Of a stretch of 64,000 bases of DNA, positions 23,001-46,999 are shown piece after piece. The notes beneath the pieces were generated by a model. The model saw only the letters and a program-made list of their open reading frames with translations, had not been told where the DNA came from and searched no databases. The position numbers and the translations under genes were made by a program. The DNA lies in the NCBI RefSeq assembly GCF_036417845.1, contig NC_090013.1, positions 1,059,001 through 1,123,000 of the forward strand. Direction: 5' to 3'. The stretch's first letter is position 1. Each line of letters starts with the position of its first letter. This DNA comes from Apteryx mantelli. Taxonomy: Eukaryota; Chordata; Aves; Apterygiformes; Apterygidae.

Positions 23001-26000
23001 GCTGTCCAGGTGGTAGCGGCTGATGACGTTGCTGGATTCCTTGGCGGAGGGCGAGGCGAGGCCGGAGCCTTCGGCCTCGGCGCCGCGGGGGGGCCGGGGC
23101 CCGCGCAGGCTCAGCTTGCGCCGCAGCTCGGGCAGCTTCTTCATCTTCAGGGAGAGGCGGCGCACGGTGCCCGGCGACTTGGCCTTGCTCGGCGAGCGGC
23201 TCTTCTTGGAGGCGTCGGGGCTGCAGGGGGGCGACGGGGGTCCCGGCCCCACGCAGGGCAGCGGCACCTTCCCTGGGGGGGGGCGGGGGGGGTGAGTGGG
23301 TGCTGGGTGCCCCAGGGTGGGACAGGGGGCAGCGTGGGGAGCCGCTGAGGGGGGGGATGGGGACTGGGGGGTCTGAAGGACAGGGAGGAGATGGGGACTG
23401 AGGGGGCTGGGCAATGGGGTGGGGACAGGGACTTGGGGGTCTGGGGGACAAACTGGGCGCACCAGCCTGGGGGACGGGGACTTTGGGGTCTAGGGGACAG
23501 GATGGGGACAGGGACTGGGGGGTCTGGGGGACAGGGAGGAGATGGGGACTGGGGGGGCTGGGCGATGGGGTGGGGACAGGGACTTGGGGGTCTGGGGGAC
23601 ACTGGCCTGAAGGACGAGGTGAGGACAGGGACTTGGGGGTCTGGGGGACGGGATGGGGACAGAGACTAGGGGGTCTGGGGGACAGAGAGGAGACGGGGAC
23701 TGGGGGGGTCTGGATGATGGGGGGGGACAGGGACTTGGGGGTCTGGGGGACGCTGGTCTGGGGGATGGGGTGGGGACAGGGACAGTGGGATCTAGGGGAC
23801 AGGGAGGGGACAAGGACAGTGGGGTCTGGGGGACGCTGGCCTGAGGGATGAGGTGGGGAAAGGAACTTGGGGGTCTGGGGGATGGGGACTTTGGGGTCTG
23901 GGGACGGGGAGGGAACAGGGACAGGGGGGTCTGGGGGACACTGGTCTGGGGGACAAGGTGGGGACACCAGCCTGAGGGACGGGGACTTTGGGGTCTGGGG
24001 GGCAGGGAGGGAACAGGGACAGGGGGGTCTGGGGGACACTGGTCTGAGGGACAAGGTGGGGACACCAGCCTGGGGGACAGGGACTTTGGGGTCTGGGGGA
24101 CAGGGAGGGAACAGGGACTGGGGGGGTCTGGGTGACGCTATGTTGGGGGACAAGGAAGGGACAGGGCCCTCGGGATGCGGCGGCTGGGGATGGGACAGGG
24201 ATGGTGGCACCCGGGGGACGCTGTGCTCGGGGATGGGGACCTCAGGGTGCAGCGGATGGGGACGGGACAGAGACGTTGGCACCCGGGGGACATTGTCCTC
24301 GGGGATGGGACAGGGACAAGGGGACCTCGGGCGACGCGAGCAGCCCACAAACCCCGCAGGGGACAGCTGCCCGCCACCGTCCCCAACCCGTCGCCCCTCA
24401 CCGCAAACAGGGCTCCCGCCGGCACCCGGCTCCTCTCCTCGGCCACCGGCGGGCGCCCGCGGCGGCTCGTGGGTGCTCTCAGGTGACACCGGGTCCCCAC
24501 CCGGGGTCCGTGGCGGGTCCCGGGCGCCCCAGGGCCACGGCTCGTCCTCGTCCTCGGGGATGGGATTGTACCAAATCTCGCCGCCCGCCGCCTCGTCGCC
24601 CGCCAGCACCCAGCGCCGGCTGCTGGGCTCCAGGCTCTGCAGGTAGGCGCCGGCGCTTTTGCCGGAGCCTCCGGCCGCTTCCTCGGAGGGCGGCGCGTCT
24701 TCGGCGCCATCACCCTCCTCCTCCTCCTCCTCCTCTTCGTCCTCGTCGGTGTCCCCGGCAGCCGGCGGCCTCTTGGCACCGGGCTCCTCGCGGGCACCGC
24801 GGGCGAAAGGGGCCCAATTCTGCCGGCGGGGCGGCTCGGGTGCCGCGGCGGGGCTCACCGGGGGGGGCTCTGCCGGGGGGGGCTCTGCCGGGGGGGGCGC
24901 GGAGAGGGGTTGGGTGCTGGGGGGCACCCGGTGGTGTCCCCAAGCGCTTGGGGGGGGGGGGCTGTGTCACCCGGACCTTGCCGGTTTGCACGTGCACCCC
25001 GGACCCCCCCCCAGCACCCATTTGGGTCGTATGCCCCAAATCCCTGCACCCGTGCCCCCCCCCGGCTCAGATACCCATCCCGGACCCCCACCCGTGGGGA
25101 CACCCCTGCTTGAGACCCCCACCTGGATCACCACCTTTGGGGACCCCCCTTTGGCTCGGATACCCACCCCGGACCCCCACCCATGGGGACACCCCTGCTT
25201 GGGACCCCCAACCCAGACCCCCACCCTTGGGACACCCCCAGGGGCAGAGAGATCTGGAGGGGGGAGCGGGGGGGGGAGCCCGTCCTTGGGGGACAGGGGG
25301 GACCCCCCCAAAGGGACCTGGGGGAGTCCTGAGGCGGGGGGGTCCCCAAAAGTCTCTCCTGGGGGGGGAAATCCTGAATTGGGGGGCTTGGGGGTCTCTC
25401 GGGGGGGGGCCCTGAGTCAGGGGAGCCCCGAGGGTCTTTCCAGGGTGGGGTCCTGAGTTGGGGGGGGCCTGAAGGTCCCTCTTGGGGGGGGGGGTCCTGC
25501 GGCAGGGGAGGGGTCTCTCGGGAGGGGGGGGTTCCTGAGTCAGGGGTCCCCCGGGGGGGGACTTGGAGGTCCCCAGAGGGTTCCTCCGGGGGGGGGGTCG
25601 CTGAGTCGGGGGTCCCTGGGGGGGGTCTGTCAGGGGGGTCCCTGAGTTGGGGGATCCTCGAGGGTCCCTCTGGGGAGGGTCTTTCGAGGGGGTTCCTGAG
25701 TCAGGGGTCCTGGGGGGGCTTGGGGGTCCCTAGAGGGTCCCTCTGGGGGGGGGGCCCTGAGTCGGGGGATCCCCAGGGGTCTCTTGGGGGGGGGGCCCTG
25801 AGTTGGGGGATCCTCGAGGGTCCCTCCGGGGGGGGGTCTCTCGGGGGGTTCCTGAGTCAGGGGTCCCTGGGGGGACTTGGGGGTCCCTGGGGGTCCCTCT
25901 GGGGGGGGTCCCTGAGTCAGGGGTCCCCGGGGGGGTTGAGGGTCCCCGGGGGGGGGGTCTCTCGGGGGGGGTCCCTGAGTTGGGGGTCCCCGGGGTCCCT

Positions 26001-26293
26001 CCGGGGGGGGTCTTGAGGCAGAGGGTCCCCAGGAGAGTTTGGGGGTCGCTCTCGGGGGGGTCCCTGAGCCAGAGGGTCCCCGGGGGTCTCGGGGGTCCCT
26101 CCGGGGGGGGGGGGTCCCCGGGCGGCTCCCTCTCGGGGATGGCGGGGAAGGAAGTGTGTGGGGGGGGGGTCCCGGTGCCCCGCGGGGTCCCCGGTAGCTC
26201 CGTACCTCGCTCGCCGCCCTCCGGCTTCTTGCCGCGCGGCCGGTCCCTGCCCCGCAGCCGCGAGAAGGTGCGTCGCAGCAGCGGCTCCGCCAT
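20003..26293 (-). CDS. SYDE1: SYDE1, synapse-defective Rho GTPase-activating protein
   Basis: Exons 26293-26206, 24884-24402, 23272-22556, 22479-22268, 22194-22068, 21985-21828, 21006-20793, 20313-20003; 769 aa (human about 735), phases consistent throughout. The N-terminus [19 protein letters not shown] matches mammalian SYDE1, as do [17 protein letters not shown] and [11 protein letters not shown]. Later parts are a basic [19 protein letters not shown] stretch, [10 protein letters not shown], a C2-like domain (about 255-345) and a RhoGAP domain (about 380-590) with the Arg finger in LYRLCG. The C-terminus [13 protein letters not shown] is conserved. The protein regulates Rho-family signalling and the actin cytoskeleton. 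Exon 2 could begin at 24869 instead, because two identical acceptors lie 15 bases apart (a five-residue difference). A 12-residue acidic run ([12 protein letters not shown]) precedes the conserved AYLQSLE block. Confidence 0.96.
20335..20600. repeat. Repeat in SYDE1 intron 7
   Basis: Three or four copies of a unit with GCCACGGACCCACTGC, GGGTGGCCACGGGG and AGCCACGTGGGAT recur about every 90-100 bases. Confidence 0.75.
21195..21820. repeat. CACCCACCT minisatellite in SYDE1 intron 6
   Basis: Units of about 21 bp (CCTTGGTGCCATCACCCACCT) in higher-order blocks of roughly 190 bp. CACCTT occurs repeatedly and resembles a minus-strand splice donor; the real donor at 21828 sits at the array edge. Confidence 0.82.
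23320..24310. repeat. GGGGTCTGGGGGACAGGGA array in SYDE1 intron 2
   Basis: About 1 kb of roughly 30-50-bp G-rich units (GACTTGGGGGTCTGGGGGAC). Both strands are open for long stretches without coding character. Confidence 0.85.
24960..26145. repeat. G-rich array in SYDE1 intron 1
   Basis: The first part (to about 25230) has GGACCCCCACCCATGGGGAC-like units. The rest is GGGGTCCCTGAGTCAGGGGT-like, with many G-runs of seven or more. No exon is seen. Confidence 0.85.
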
Positions 26294-26520
26294 GGCCCGG
26301 TAACGGCCGGGGGGGGGGGGGGCCCGGTGCGGCCCCCTCAGCGCCGCCCGGCGCGGCGGAGCCCCCTCAGCCCGGCGGGGCCCGGTGAAGCTCGGCGCGG
26401 CCCCCTCAGCCCGGTGGAGCCCGGCGGGACCCGGCGCGGCCCCCTCAGCGCGGCGGGGCCTGGAGCGGCGGCGCCGCCGCCATCCCGCTCCGCCGAGTCC
26501 TGCGATGGCGCCCGCAACGC
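26294..26520 (-). promoter_or_regulatory. SYDE1: CpG-rich SYDE1 promoter region
   Basis: Dense CpG sequence with repeated CAGCCCGGCGGGGCCCGG-like units lies directly upstream of the SYDE1 ATG. No TATA box is evident. It merges into a minisatellite at about 26560. Confidence 0.5.
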
Positions 26521-26559
26521 GGCCGGGACGGGGCGGCCCCGGGACCCCACCTCCCCGCG

Positions 26560-27385
26560 GCGGGACCGGCCTCTTCCCGGGATCTCCCCGCGGCGGGACC
26601 GGCCTCTTCCCGGGATCTCCCCTCGGTGGGACCGGCCTCTTCCCGGGATCCCGGACACCCCCCCCTCCCCGCCGGGATGGGCTGTTCCCGGGATACCCCC
26701 CCCCCTCACGGCGGGACAGGCTGTTCCCGGGACCACGGACACCCCCCCTCCCCGCCGGGATGGGCTGTTCCCGGGATACCCCCCCCCCTCACGGCGGGAC
26801 AGGCTGTTCCCGGGACCCCGGACACCCCCCCTCCCCGCCGGGATGGGCTGTTCCCGGGATACCCCCCCTCACGGCGGGACAGGCTGTTCCCGGGACCCCG
26901 GAGCCCCCCCCGGCCGGGATGGGCTGTTCCCGGGACCCCGGACCTCCCCCCCCGCCGGGAGGGGCTGTTCCTGGGACCCCCCTCACGGCGGGACAGGCTG
27001 TTCCCGGGACTCCGGACCTCCCCCCCCGGCCGGGATGGGCTGTTCCTGGGACACCCCCCCCCCGGCCAGGACAGGCTGTTCCCAAGACCTCGAACACCTC
27101 CCCCCCCGCCCCGGCCTGCGGCCACCGGGGGTACTTGGGGGGGGTGGGAGTTGGGGGTATTTGGCAGGGGGTTGGGGGTATTTGGGGGGATGTTGTGGGG
27201 ATTTGGGGGTGATCTGGGGGGTATTAAAGGGTCGGGGGGGTTGGGCGAGCTCGGGGGGGGTATTTGGGGGCCTTTTGGGGGAGTATTGAGGGGGTTGGGG
27301 GAGCGCGGGGGGGTATTTGGGGGGGGTTGGGGGAACCCAGGGGGGCATTTGGGGGGGGCGGGAAGCCTGGGGGCAGTTGGGGGGG
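26560..27385. repeat. 80-bp GCTGTTCCCGGGA array and TATTTGGGGG tract
   Basis: From 26560 to about 27100, units of about 80 bp or half that share GGGCTGTTCCCGGGA and CTCACGGCGGGACAG. From 27120 to 27385 a simpler GGTATTTGGGGGG-type repeat follows. No gene is seen. Confidence 0.84.
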
Positions 27386-27479
27386 TCCCATTAACCCCAG
27401 CACCCCCCCTCCACCCCCACTGCTCTGCGGGGGGAGGGAGGGGGGGGGTCCCGGTGTCCTGCCGCCACGTGCACGCGTG

Positions 27480-27890
27480 TGGCACGACATGGCGTCACGC
27501 GGTGAGGCGTGAGGAGACGTGAGGCGACGCGACGTGGCGCAACATGGCGTCACGTGGTGAGGCGCAACGAGGCGTGAGGAGACGCGATGTGGCACGACAT
27601 GGCGTCATGCGGTGAGGCGCGACGAGGCGTGAGGAGACGTGAGGAGACGTGAGGCGACGCGATGTGGCGCAACATGGCGTCACGTGGTGAGGTGCGACGA
27701 GGCGTGAGGAGACGTGAGGAGACGCGACGTGGCGCGACATGGCATCACACAGTGAGGCGCGACGAGGCACGACGAGGCGTGAGAAGACGTAAGGAGACAC
27801 GACGAGGCACGACGAGGCGTGAGGAGACGTGAGGAGACGCGACGAGGCGTGACGCGACGTGATGTGGCGTGACGAGGTGTGATGAGGTTT
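27480..27890. repeat. GAGGAGACG-type minisatellite after the lectin stop codon
   Basis: Words such as GTGAGGAGACGCGACGTGGC and GCGACATGGCGTCACG repeat for about 400 bases and end 18 bases before the lectin stop codon, so the array would form its 3' UTR. I see no AATAAA on the minus strand for more than 1 kb. Confidence 0.83.
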
Positions 27891-27907
27891 GGGGGGGGGG
27901 GGGTCGC

Positions 27908-30900
27908 TCAGGGCTGCCCCTCGCACACCCAGGCCTGGGGGCTGCTGCAGGGCCGGTCGCCCCAGGCGCCGTCCACCCCGGCCACGGCGCAGTTCTCCCG
28001 GCGCCCGCCATCGGGCTGACCCACCTGCCACCACCTGCCACCCGGACACACGGACATGGGTGAGCGCGGCGCCCTGGCCCCCTCCGCCGTTCCCGTCCCC
28101 CCCCCGGCGCCCCGCAGGGCCCTACCCGGCCTCCGGCGACACCGCGCTGCCGTTGGCCCCCGTCCACACGCCCTCCGCCGCCTCGTCCCGGATGCCGAGC
28201 CAGGAGGGGCCGTGCACCAGGGTCCGCACGTGCTCCTGCGGACGGCAACCCCAGCACCCCAGAATTTAGCTTTAGGTCGAGATTAGGGCCCCATGGGCGT
28301 TCGGGCACGCTTAGAGCTCTCTTAACCCTATATATTTAAGGTTAGAGCTCTGTGGGGCTTTGGACTTGCTTAGGGCTCGCTTAACCCTATATATTTAAGG
28401 TTAGAGCTCTGTGGGGCTTTGGGCTTGCTTAGGGCTTGCTTAACCCCATAAATTTAAGGTTAGGGCTCTATAGGGGTTTGGGCTTGCTTAGGGCTCGCTT
28501 AACCCCATAGATTTAGAGTTGGGGGTCCTGTGGGGGTTCAGGCTCACTTAGGGCTCGCTTAACCCTTTAGATTTAGAGCTTTAGGCTTAATTTAAGAAAT
28601 ATTGCCCCCGGGGCATGCGTTTGGGGCTAAAGACGGGGATGGGGTGGGCAGCAGCGACGCGTGGGTGAGGGCTATGGGGGGCTGAGGACAACCTGGGGTT
28701 AGGAGCAGGGTTTTTTGGGGGGGTTTCGCAGGAGGCTTCCAGCCTCATCCCCCAGCCGGGCTGAGTGTCCCCTTCCCGGACGCCTGGGCCCCCGGGCGCC
28801 GCTCACCTGCTCACGGGGGCTGTCGACCTCGAGGAGGTGGGCGCCCAGGGCCGAGCAGAGGCTCCGCGCGTCCTCCCAGGGCAGCGCCGTGGCCGAGGAG
28901 AAGTAGCAGGAGTCCTCGAAACGGCTCCAGCCCTTGGCGCAGGGCAGGCAGTCTGGCAAGCGGCACCCGGGGGGGCTTAAGTTAGGGCCCCGTGGGCGTT
29001 TGGGCTAGCTTAGGGCTTGCTTAACCCCATAGATGTAAGGATTAGGGCCCCATGGGGGTTTGGGCTCACTTAGGGCTCACTTAACCCCATAGATTTAAGG
29101 TTAGGGCTCCATAGGCATTTGGGCTACCTTAGGGCTCGCTTAACCCCATAGATGTAAGGATTAGGACCCTGTGGGGGTTTGGGCTAGTTTAGGGCTCACT
29201 TAACCCCATAGATTTAAGGTTAGGGCTCCATGGGGGTTCAGGCTCGCTTAGGGCTCGCTTACCCCATACATTTAAGGTTAGAGCCCCGTTGGGCGGTTTG
29301 GGATAGCTTAGGGCTCGCTTAACCCCATATATTTCAGGTTAGGGTTAGGTGGATTAGTTTAGGGCTACCTTAACGCCATCTATTTAGGGCTCAGGTTAGG
29401 TGAGCTAGCTTAGGGCTAGCTTAACCCCATATATTTTGGGTTAGGGCTGGGTGGGCTAGCTTAGGGCTACCTTAACCCCATATATTTACAGCTAGGATTA
29501 AGTGGGCTAGCTTAGGGCTAGCTTAACCCCATCTATTTAGGACTCGGGCTAGCTTAGGGCTAGCTTAACCCATTTTATTTAAGAATTAGGGCCCCGTTGG
29601 GGTTTGGGACTATCTTAACGTTACCGTAACCCCACCTATTTAAGATTAGGGCCTCGTGGGGGTCGAGGCTAGCTTAGGGCTCGCTTAACCCCCTATATTT
29701 AACGCCCCCCCCCCCCCGACGCACAGGAGTGGGCGCAGATGTCCTGGCCGGTGTCGCGGTCCACCCAGCGGCTCCACTCGCGGTCGCCGCTGTAGAGCGT
29801 CACCACGCGCTGCTTGCTGTGGCCGTAGTTGAAATGCAGCTCGTGGCCGGCCAGGACGAGCAGGCCGTCGGCGCGACACTCCCAGCGCTGCAGCGCGCCG
29901 GGCGCCCCGCAGGGCCGCAGCTCCACGGGGCTCAGCTCGGCCGCCCGGGCCGCCGCCACGCACGGCCCCCCGGGCCCCCCGCTCCGCAGCCGCCCGCCCG
30001 CCGCCCACTGGAACCGCTGCTCCGGGGCGCCGGGCCGGCACGCCGTCACCGTCAGCTGCTGCCCGCGAGCTTCGGCGCATTTGGCGTGCGCTTTGTTGTA
30101 CAGCAGGAAGGAGCAGGAGGCTGCGGGGTGAGCGGAGGCGTTGGCGGGCGGGGGAGATTTGGGGGGCGGATTTGGGAGTGGGGGGGGGGTCGCGCTCCAG
30201 CGCTGCGCCCCGAGATGCGGATACTCACCACCGGTCGGCTCTTGCACCGCCACAGCCGTCTCGTTTGTACCTGCAGGGTGACAACATGCTGTCACCTTAA
30301 CTCTGCCCGCAGCACCATCACCTTAACTCTGCCCACAGCACTGTCACCTTAACTCTGCCCACAGCTCCATCATCTTTACTCTGCCCGCAACACTGTCACT
30401 GTAACTGCCTACAACACCGTCACCTTAACTCTTCCCACAGCTCCATCACCTTAACTCTGCCCACAATACTGTCACCTTAACCCTGCCCACAGCTCCATCA
30501 CCTTAACTCTGCCCACAATACTGTCACCTTAACCCTGCCCACAGCTCCATCACCTTAACTCTGCCCGCAACACTATCACCTTAACTCTGCCCACGAGGGC
30601 AGCAACAGCCCCACAAGCACCCAGAGGCCCCTCTGATACTCACTCGGCTGCAGGTACAAGGCGAGGAGGAGCATGTTGAGGACCACCGAGACGCCCAGGG
30701 CCACGGTGATGGCCAGCACCCACCTGGACCCAGGGCTGCCGGATGGGAGAGCCTGACGCCCCCAGCTGGAAGCGCCGTGGTGTTGGGCCCTGCCGGAGCC
30801 GCAGCTCTTGGCTAGGGTGGGTGGCTCAGTGTCCCGCGGGAGGCTCGGCGTGGTGCACGGAGGGTCCAAGGGCTCGTAGGGGTTCTCCTCGGTGAGGCAC

Positions 30901-31341
30901 AGGGTGCTGCAGGCTGGGGAGGGGGGCAGGGGGACGGCAGGGGTGGGGGGTGTCCCCACCTTGGTGACGTTGTCCACCCTGGGGACACCCTCGGGGACCA
31001 GGGGTGGAGATGGGGGATCACCTCTTGGTGCCACCATCCGCCCTGGGGACACCCCCTTAGTGACACTGTCCGCCCTGGGGACACCCTCGGGGACCAGGGA
31101 TGGAGATGGGGGATCACCTCTTGGTGCCACCGTCCACCCTGGGGACACCCTTGTGGACACCAGGGATGCAGATGTCCCCCCCCGCTGCAGTCCCGGAGAC
31201 CTGCATTGGGGCTGTGGCACCCACCAGGGTCACCCCCACCCCAGCCAGCACCCCGGGGTGCCCCGTACCTTCCTGCGAGCCGGGAACGGGCACCAGCGGT
31301 GGCCCTTGCCCGCGCGGGCCCATCGCCACGTTGCCGTACAT
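27908..31341 (-). CDS. Type II membrane lectin: cysteine-rich (R-type) domain plus C-type lectin domain
   Basis: Seven coding exons: 31341-31269, 30913-30644, 30270-30229, 30120-29725, 28952-28807, 28235-28126, 28034-27908; phases 1,1,1,1,0,2 agree at every junction, giving 387 aa. The start MYGNVAMGPRG is the only ATG in frame. The cytoplasmic tail (1-88) carries NPYEPL (35-40, a YxxL sorting or signalling motif). The membrane segment is about 89-113. Residues about 129-260 form a cysteine-rich beta-trefoil domain like the mannose-receptor N-terminus (LLYNKAHAKC, RWECRADGLL, FNYGHSKQR, EWSRW). Residues about 261-387 form a long-form CTLD on three exons (KGWSRFEDSCYF, PSWLGIRDE, GQPDGGRRENCAV, WVCEGQP). 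QPD suggests galactose-type calcium-dependent binding, but the usual WND is WGD. I know of no standard gene with this architecture. CD23, CLEC4G and CD209 are the nearby human 19p13.2 type II lectins. Predicted role: cell-surface glycan receptor. Confidence 0.82.
28260..28640. repeat. 59-60-bp TTAGGG-bearing array, part A (lectin intron 5)
   Basis: Tandem units of about 59-60 bp contain GCTTAGGGCTCGCTTAACCC and TATATTTAAGGTTAGAGCTC. They are AT-richer than all other arrays here. The array stops before the exon at 28807 and resumes on its other side. Confidence 0.88.
28970..29705. repeat. 59-60-bp TTAGGG-bearing array, part B (lectin intron 4)
   Basis: The same unit as at 28260-28640 continues upstream of the first CTLD exon, becoming more diverged (GGGCTAGCTTAGGGCTAGCT) toward the cysteine-rich exon at 29725. 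Confidence 0.88.
30290..30598. repeat. 26-bp array in lectin intron 2
   Basis: Units close to CACCTTAACTCTGCCCACAG plus CTCCAT or CACTGT alternate in pairs between the membrane exon and the small stalk exon. Confidence 0.82.
30925..31165. repeat. Tandem duplication in lectin intron 1
   Basis: Two to three copies of an approximately 100-bp unit containing TGGTGCCACCGTCCACCCTG and GACACCCTCGGGGACCAGGG. Confidence 0.75.
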
Positions 31342-31479
31342 CGTCCCTGTGGCCACCCCGCCGCCTGTCCCCGCCGATAGGGATGGGGACAGGAACAGGG
31401 GGGTGGCCCGGATGTGACGGGGCCTGCGTGGGGCCCCTCAGCACCCTGGGGCCCCTCCCCGCGCCCAGCCGCACTGCCT

Positions 31480-31960
31480 GGTGGGTGCAGGGCCCATGGG
31501 TTGCACCCATGGCAGTGCCTGGTGGGTGCTTGTTCTCATGGTGCACCCATGGCAGTTCCTGGTGGGTGCAGGGCCCAGGGTGCACCCATGCTAGCACCCA
31601 GCACGTGCCCATGTCCAGGGTGCACCCATGGCCACGTCCAGCACATGCCAATGTCTAGGGTGCACCCATTGCAACGGCTTGTAGCCGTGGGGCCCAGGGT
31701 GCACCCGTGGCCAAGCCTGGCACGTGCCGATGTCTAGGGTGCACCCGTGGCAGTGGCTGATGGGTGACCAGGCCCAGGGTGCACCCATGGCAGCACCCAG
31801 CATGTGCCCACGTCCAGGGTGCACCCATAGCAGCCATGGGTGCATGTTCATGTCCAGGTGCACCCACGGCAGTACCTGGTGGGTGCCCAGGGTGCACCCA
31901 TGCCCAGCGTGTCCATGCCCTGGGTGCGCCCACCCCTGGGTGCGCCCACGTCCATCCCTC
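31480..31960. repeat. GGTGCACCCATGGCAG array upstream of the lectin
   Basis: Units built on GCCCAGGGTGCACCCATGGC at variable spacing in the lectin to PNPLA6 spacer. No promoter motif or gene is evident. Confidence 0.8.
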
Positions 31961-32199
31961 CAGCGCGCATGGGGGGAGCCGGAAGCGGGACAGCGGGAGG
32001 CCCCCGGTGGGTGCCCAGCCCCAGGGTGGCCCCGGGCGCGCAGGAAGAGCCGGGTGCTATCAGCACCCACCAGCCCCGGCCACAGAGCCGGGTGCCGGAA
32101 ACCACCGCGGTGGCCGAGTCCCGGCTTAGCACGCTGAGCCTCGCCCTATGGGTGCTGCAGCAGGACCCGTGGGTGCCGTGGTGGTCCCCGAGCGCGTGC

Positions 32200-33235
32200 A
32201 CGTCCCTGTCCCCATAGCCAGCCCTGTCCTCCCCCAGCCATTGCCACACATGTCCCCAGAGGTCCCCAGGCATGTCCCGGTCCCCGGGGTGTCCCCACCC
32301 ATGTCCCATCCCCACACCCATGCCTGTCCCTTGGGGGTCCTCACAAATGTCTTCAGCCCCAGGATGTCTCTGCAGATGTCCCCATCCCCTAGGTGTCTCC
32401 ATGCACAGCCCTGTCCCCTAGGGGTCTCCAGCCATGTCCCCATCCCCAGGGTGTCCCCCCAGATGTCCCTGCTCCCACACACAGGCTCATCTCCAGGGTG
32501 TCCCCATCCCTGTCCCCATCCCTGTCCCCTGGGGGTCTCCATGCACGTCCCCATCCCCAGGGTGTCCCTATGCCCATCCCTGTCCCCATACACAGCCTCA
32601 TCCCCAGAGCATCTCCACCCATGTCCCTGTCCCCATGCCTGTCCCTGTCCCCTGGGGTCCCCACAGATGTCATCCCCACATGTCCCCATCCCCAGGGTGT
32701 CCCCTCCCATGGCCCTGTCCCCATACCTATTTGTCCCCTAGGGTCCCCACACCCATTCCTAGCACCAGGCATTTCCCCAGCCCCAGGGTGTTCCCAGGCT
32801 TGTCCCTGTCCCCACACGTGTCCCCACCGTAGTGTGTCCTGCAGCCACCAGGCGTCCTGCAGTGGTGGGAGCGGAGCCACCGGCGGGGCAGAGGGACCTG
32901 AGCCCAAGTCGGTGACCAGTAGGGCCCTGTCCCGTCCCGGGGTCCCAGGGATGCCCTGTCCCAGGTGCCATCAGGTGCCACCAGCTCACCCACCTCTCCC
33001 TGTGCCGCAGACTAGGAGGACAGCAGTGATACCCAAGTGACACCAGAGTGCTGGGACATGGCTGATGCCGGTGACACCAAGCCAACACCAGGGTGCCAGG
33101 ACGTGGCAAATGCTGGTGACACTGAAGGGACAGTGGTGACACCAAACCGACACCGGGGTGGTGGGACACAGCAGATACCAGTGACACCAAACCGATCCCA
33201 GGGTGCTGGGACCCAGCGCGGGTGCTGCTTCGCCC
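32200..33235. repeat. GTCCCCATCCCCAGGGTGTCC array and neighbour
   Basis: From 32200 to 32820, short C-rich units (TCCCCATCCCCAGGGTGTCC). From 33025 to 33235, a GGTGACACCAAACCGACACC type. The remaining spacer to 33440 shows no gene. Confidence 0.78.
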
Positions 33236-33451
33236 AGCTGCAGCTGGCACCCATGGGGACAAGCACCCATTTGCTTGCACGCAGGGTGGGCGCCGCTACA
33301 GCCGCAGCTCGAACCTGCTGCTACACCAGCGCGTCACCTGACACTGCCGCCTGACGCCGCCTTGCTCCCGCAGAGCCCAGCGCAACTCGTGACACGAGTG
33401 GGCCGCAGGGAGGCTGCCGCCCCAGCGCACGCCGCCGCCAGCCTCGAAGCT

Positions 33452-33457
33452 TTTATT
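33452..33457 (-). other. PNPLA6: PNPLA6 polyadenylation signal
   Basis: TTTATT (AATAAA on the minus strand) lies about 310 bases past the PNPLA6 stop codon. An AT-rich stretch at 33486-33531 (ATATTAATATTAATAATTAA) lies between the stop and this signal. Confidence 0.78.
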
Positions 33458-33765
33458 GCGGCAAGACAGGCAACCGCAAGCTTCCTTTTAAATAATATTA
33501 ATATTAATAATTAATAATAAAAAACATACAGCAGTCATTTTCCCCCTCGAATAGATGGATCCCGCGGGAAAAGCAGCCCCGCGGTCGGCACCCGCCGGAC
33601 GAGGTGGGCGCTCAGCCTTCGGCCTCCGAGGGGGAATTGGGCCAGTGCAACGGTGCCGGGGTGGAGGGGGAAGGGGGTCCCTTGAGCGTCCCCACCCCGG
33701 CTTGGGGACGGCGGCTCCTCCGGGCGGTCGGGGTCCCCGGGGTGCCAGGGCGGGTGCCGCGGGGC

Positions 33766-46461
<12,696 letters not shown>

Positions 46462-46999
46462 GTCGGCCCCGAGGTCGAGCCCATGCAGAAACCTGGGGAG
46501 AAAACAGGGAGTTTTGGGGTTACCGGAATCCTGCGGCGCCTGGTGTCCGCCCCCGGGACGGGTCGGAGCGGGGGGAATCCATGCCAGATGCCGCCCGGCT
46601 TCGGCGATCCGGCTGGACACTTCCTCCCTCCGGCGGAGGGGAAGTGCAAGCAGGAACCCCCCCCCCCCGCAGCAATTTCAACAGAGCCACCGAAATGTCC
46701 CCGATGGGCACATGTCACCCCCAAACGGCGGCGGAGCAGCGTCCCCAAGGCCGGGTGACAGCAACCCCCCGGGAAGGTGTTTTCCCCCCCCCCTCGGCAT
46801 CCCCCGTCCTTCCCAAGGACGAGCCCGGGGACACCCGATGCCGAGGGCGCCCGGAGGGATTTGGCACCGCCAGGGTAGTGGTGGTGGGGGGGACGTCACC
46901 GCGGCTGCCATGTCATGTGTGTCCCCCCCCCCACCCCGGTGCCACCCCGGCTCCGTCCGTAGCCCCCGGGAAAGTCTCGCTCCCGGCACCCAATTTCCA

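Noticed and set aside
22552-24927. A 791-codon Pro/Ser-rich minus-strand frame joining SYDE1 exon 2 through intron 2 into exon 3
   Set aside because: The exon 2 donor and exon 3 acceptor preserve the conserved protein, and the middle is the GGGGTCTGGG array. Intron retention would add only repeat peptides and leave the known frame by exon 3.
28260-29705. Interstitial telomere (TTAGGG motifs)
   Set aside because: TTAGGG occurs once per 59-60-bp unit and never as consecutive hexamers, so it is a satellite containing the word by chance or origin, not telomeric DNA.
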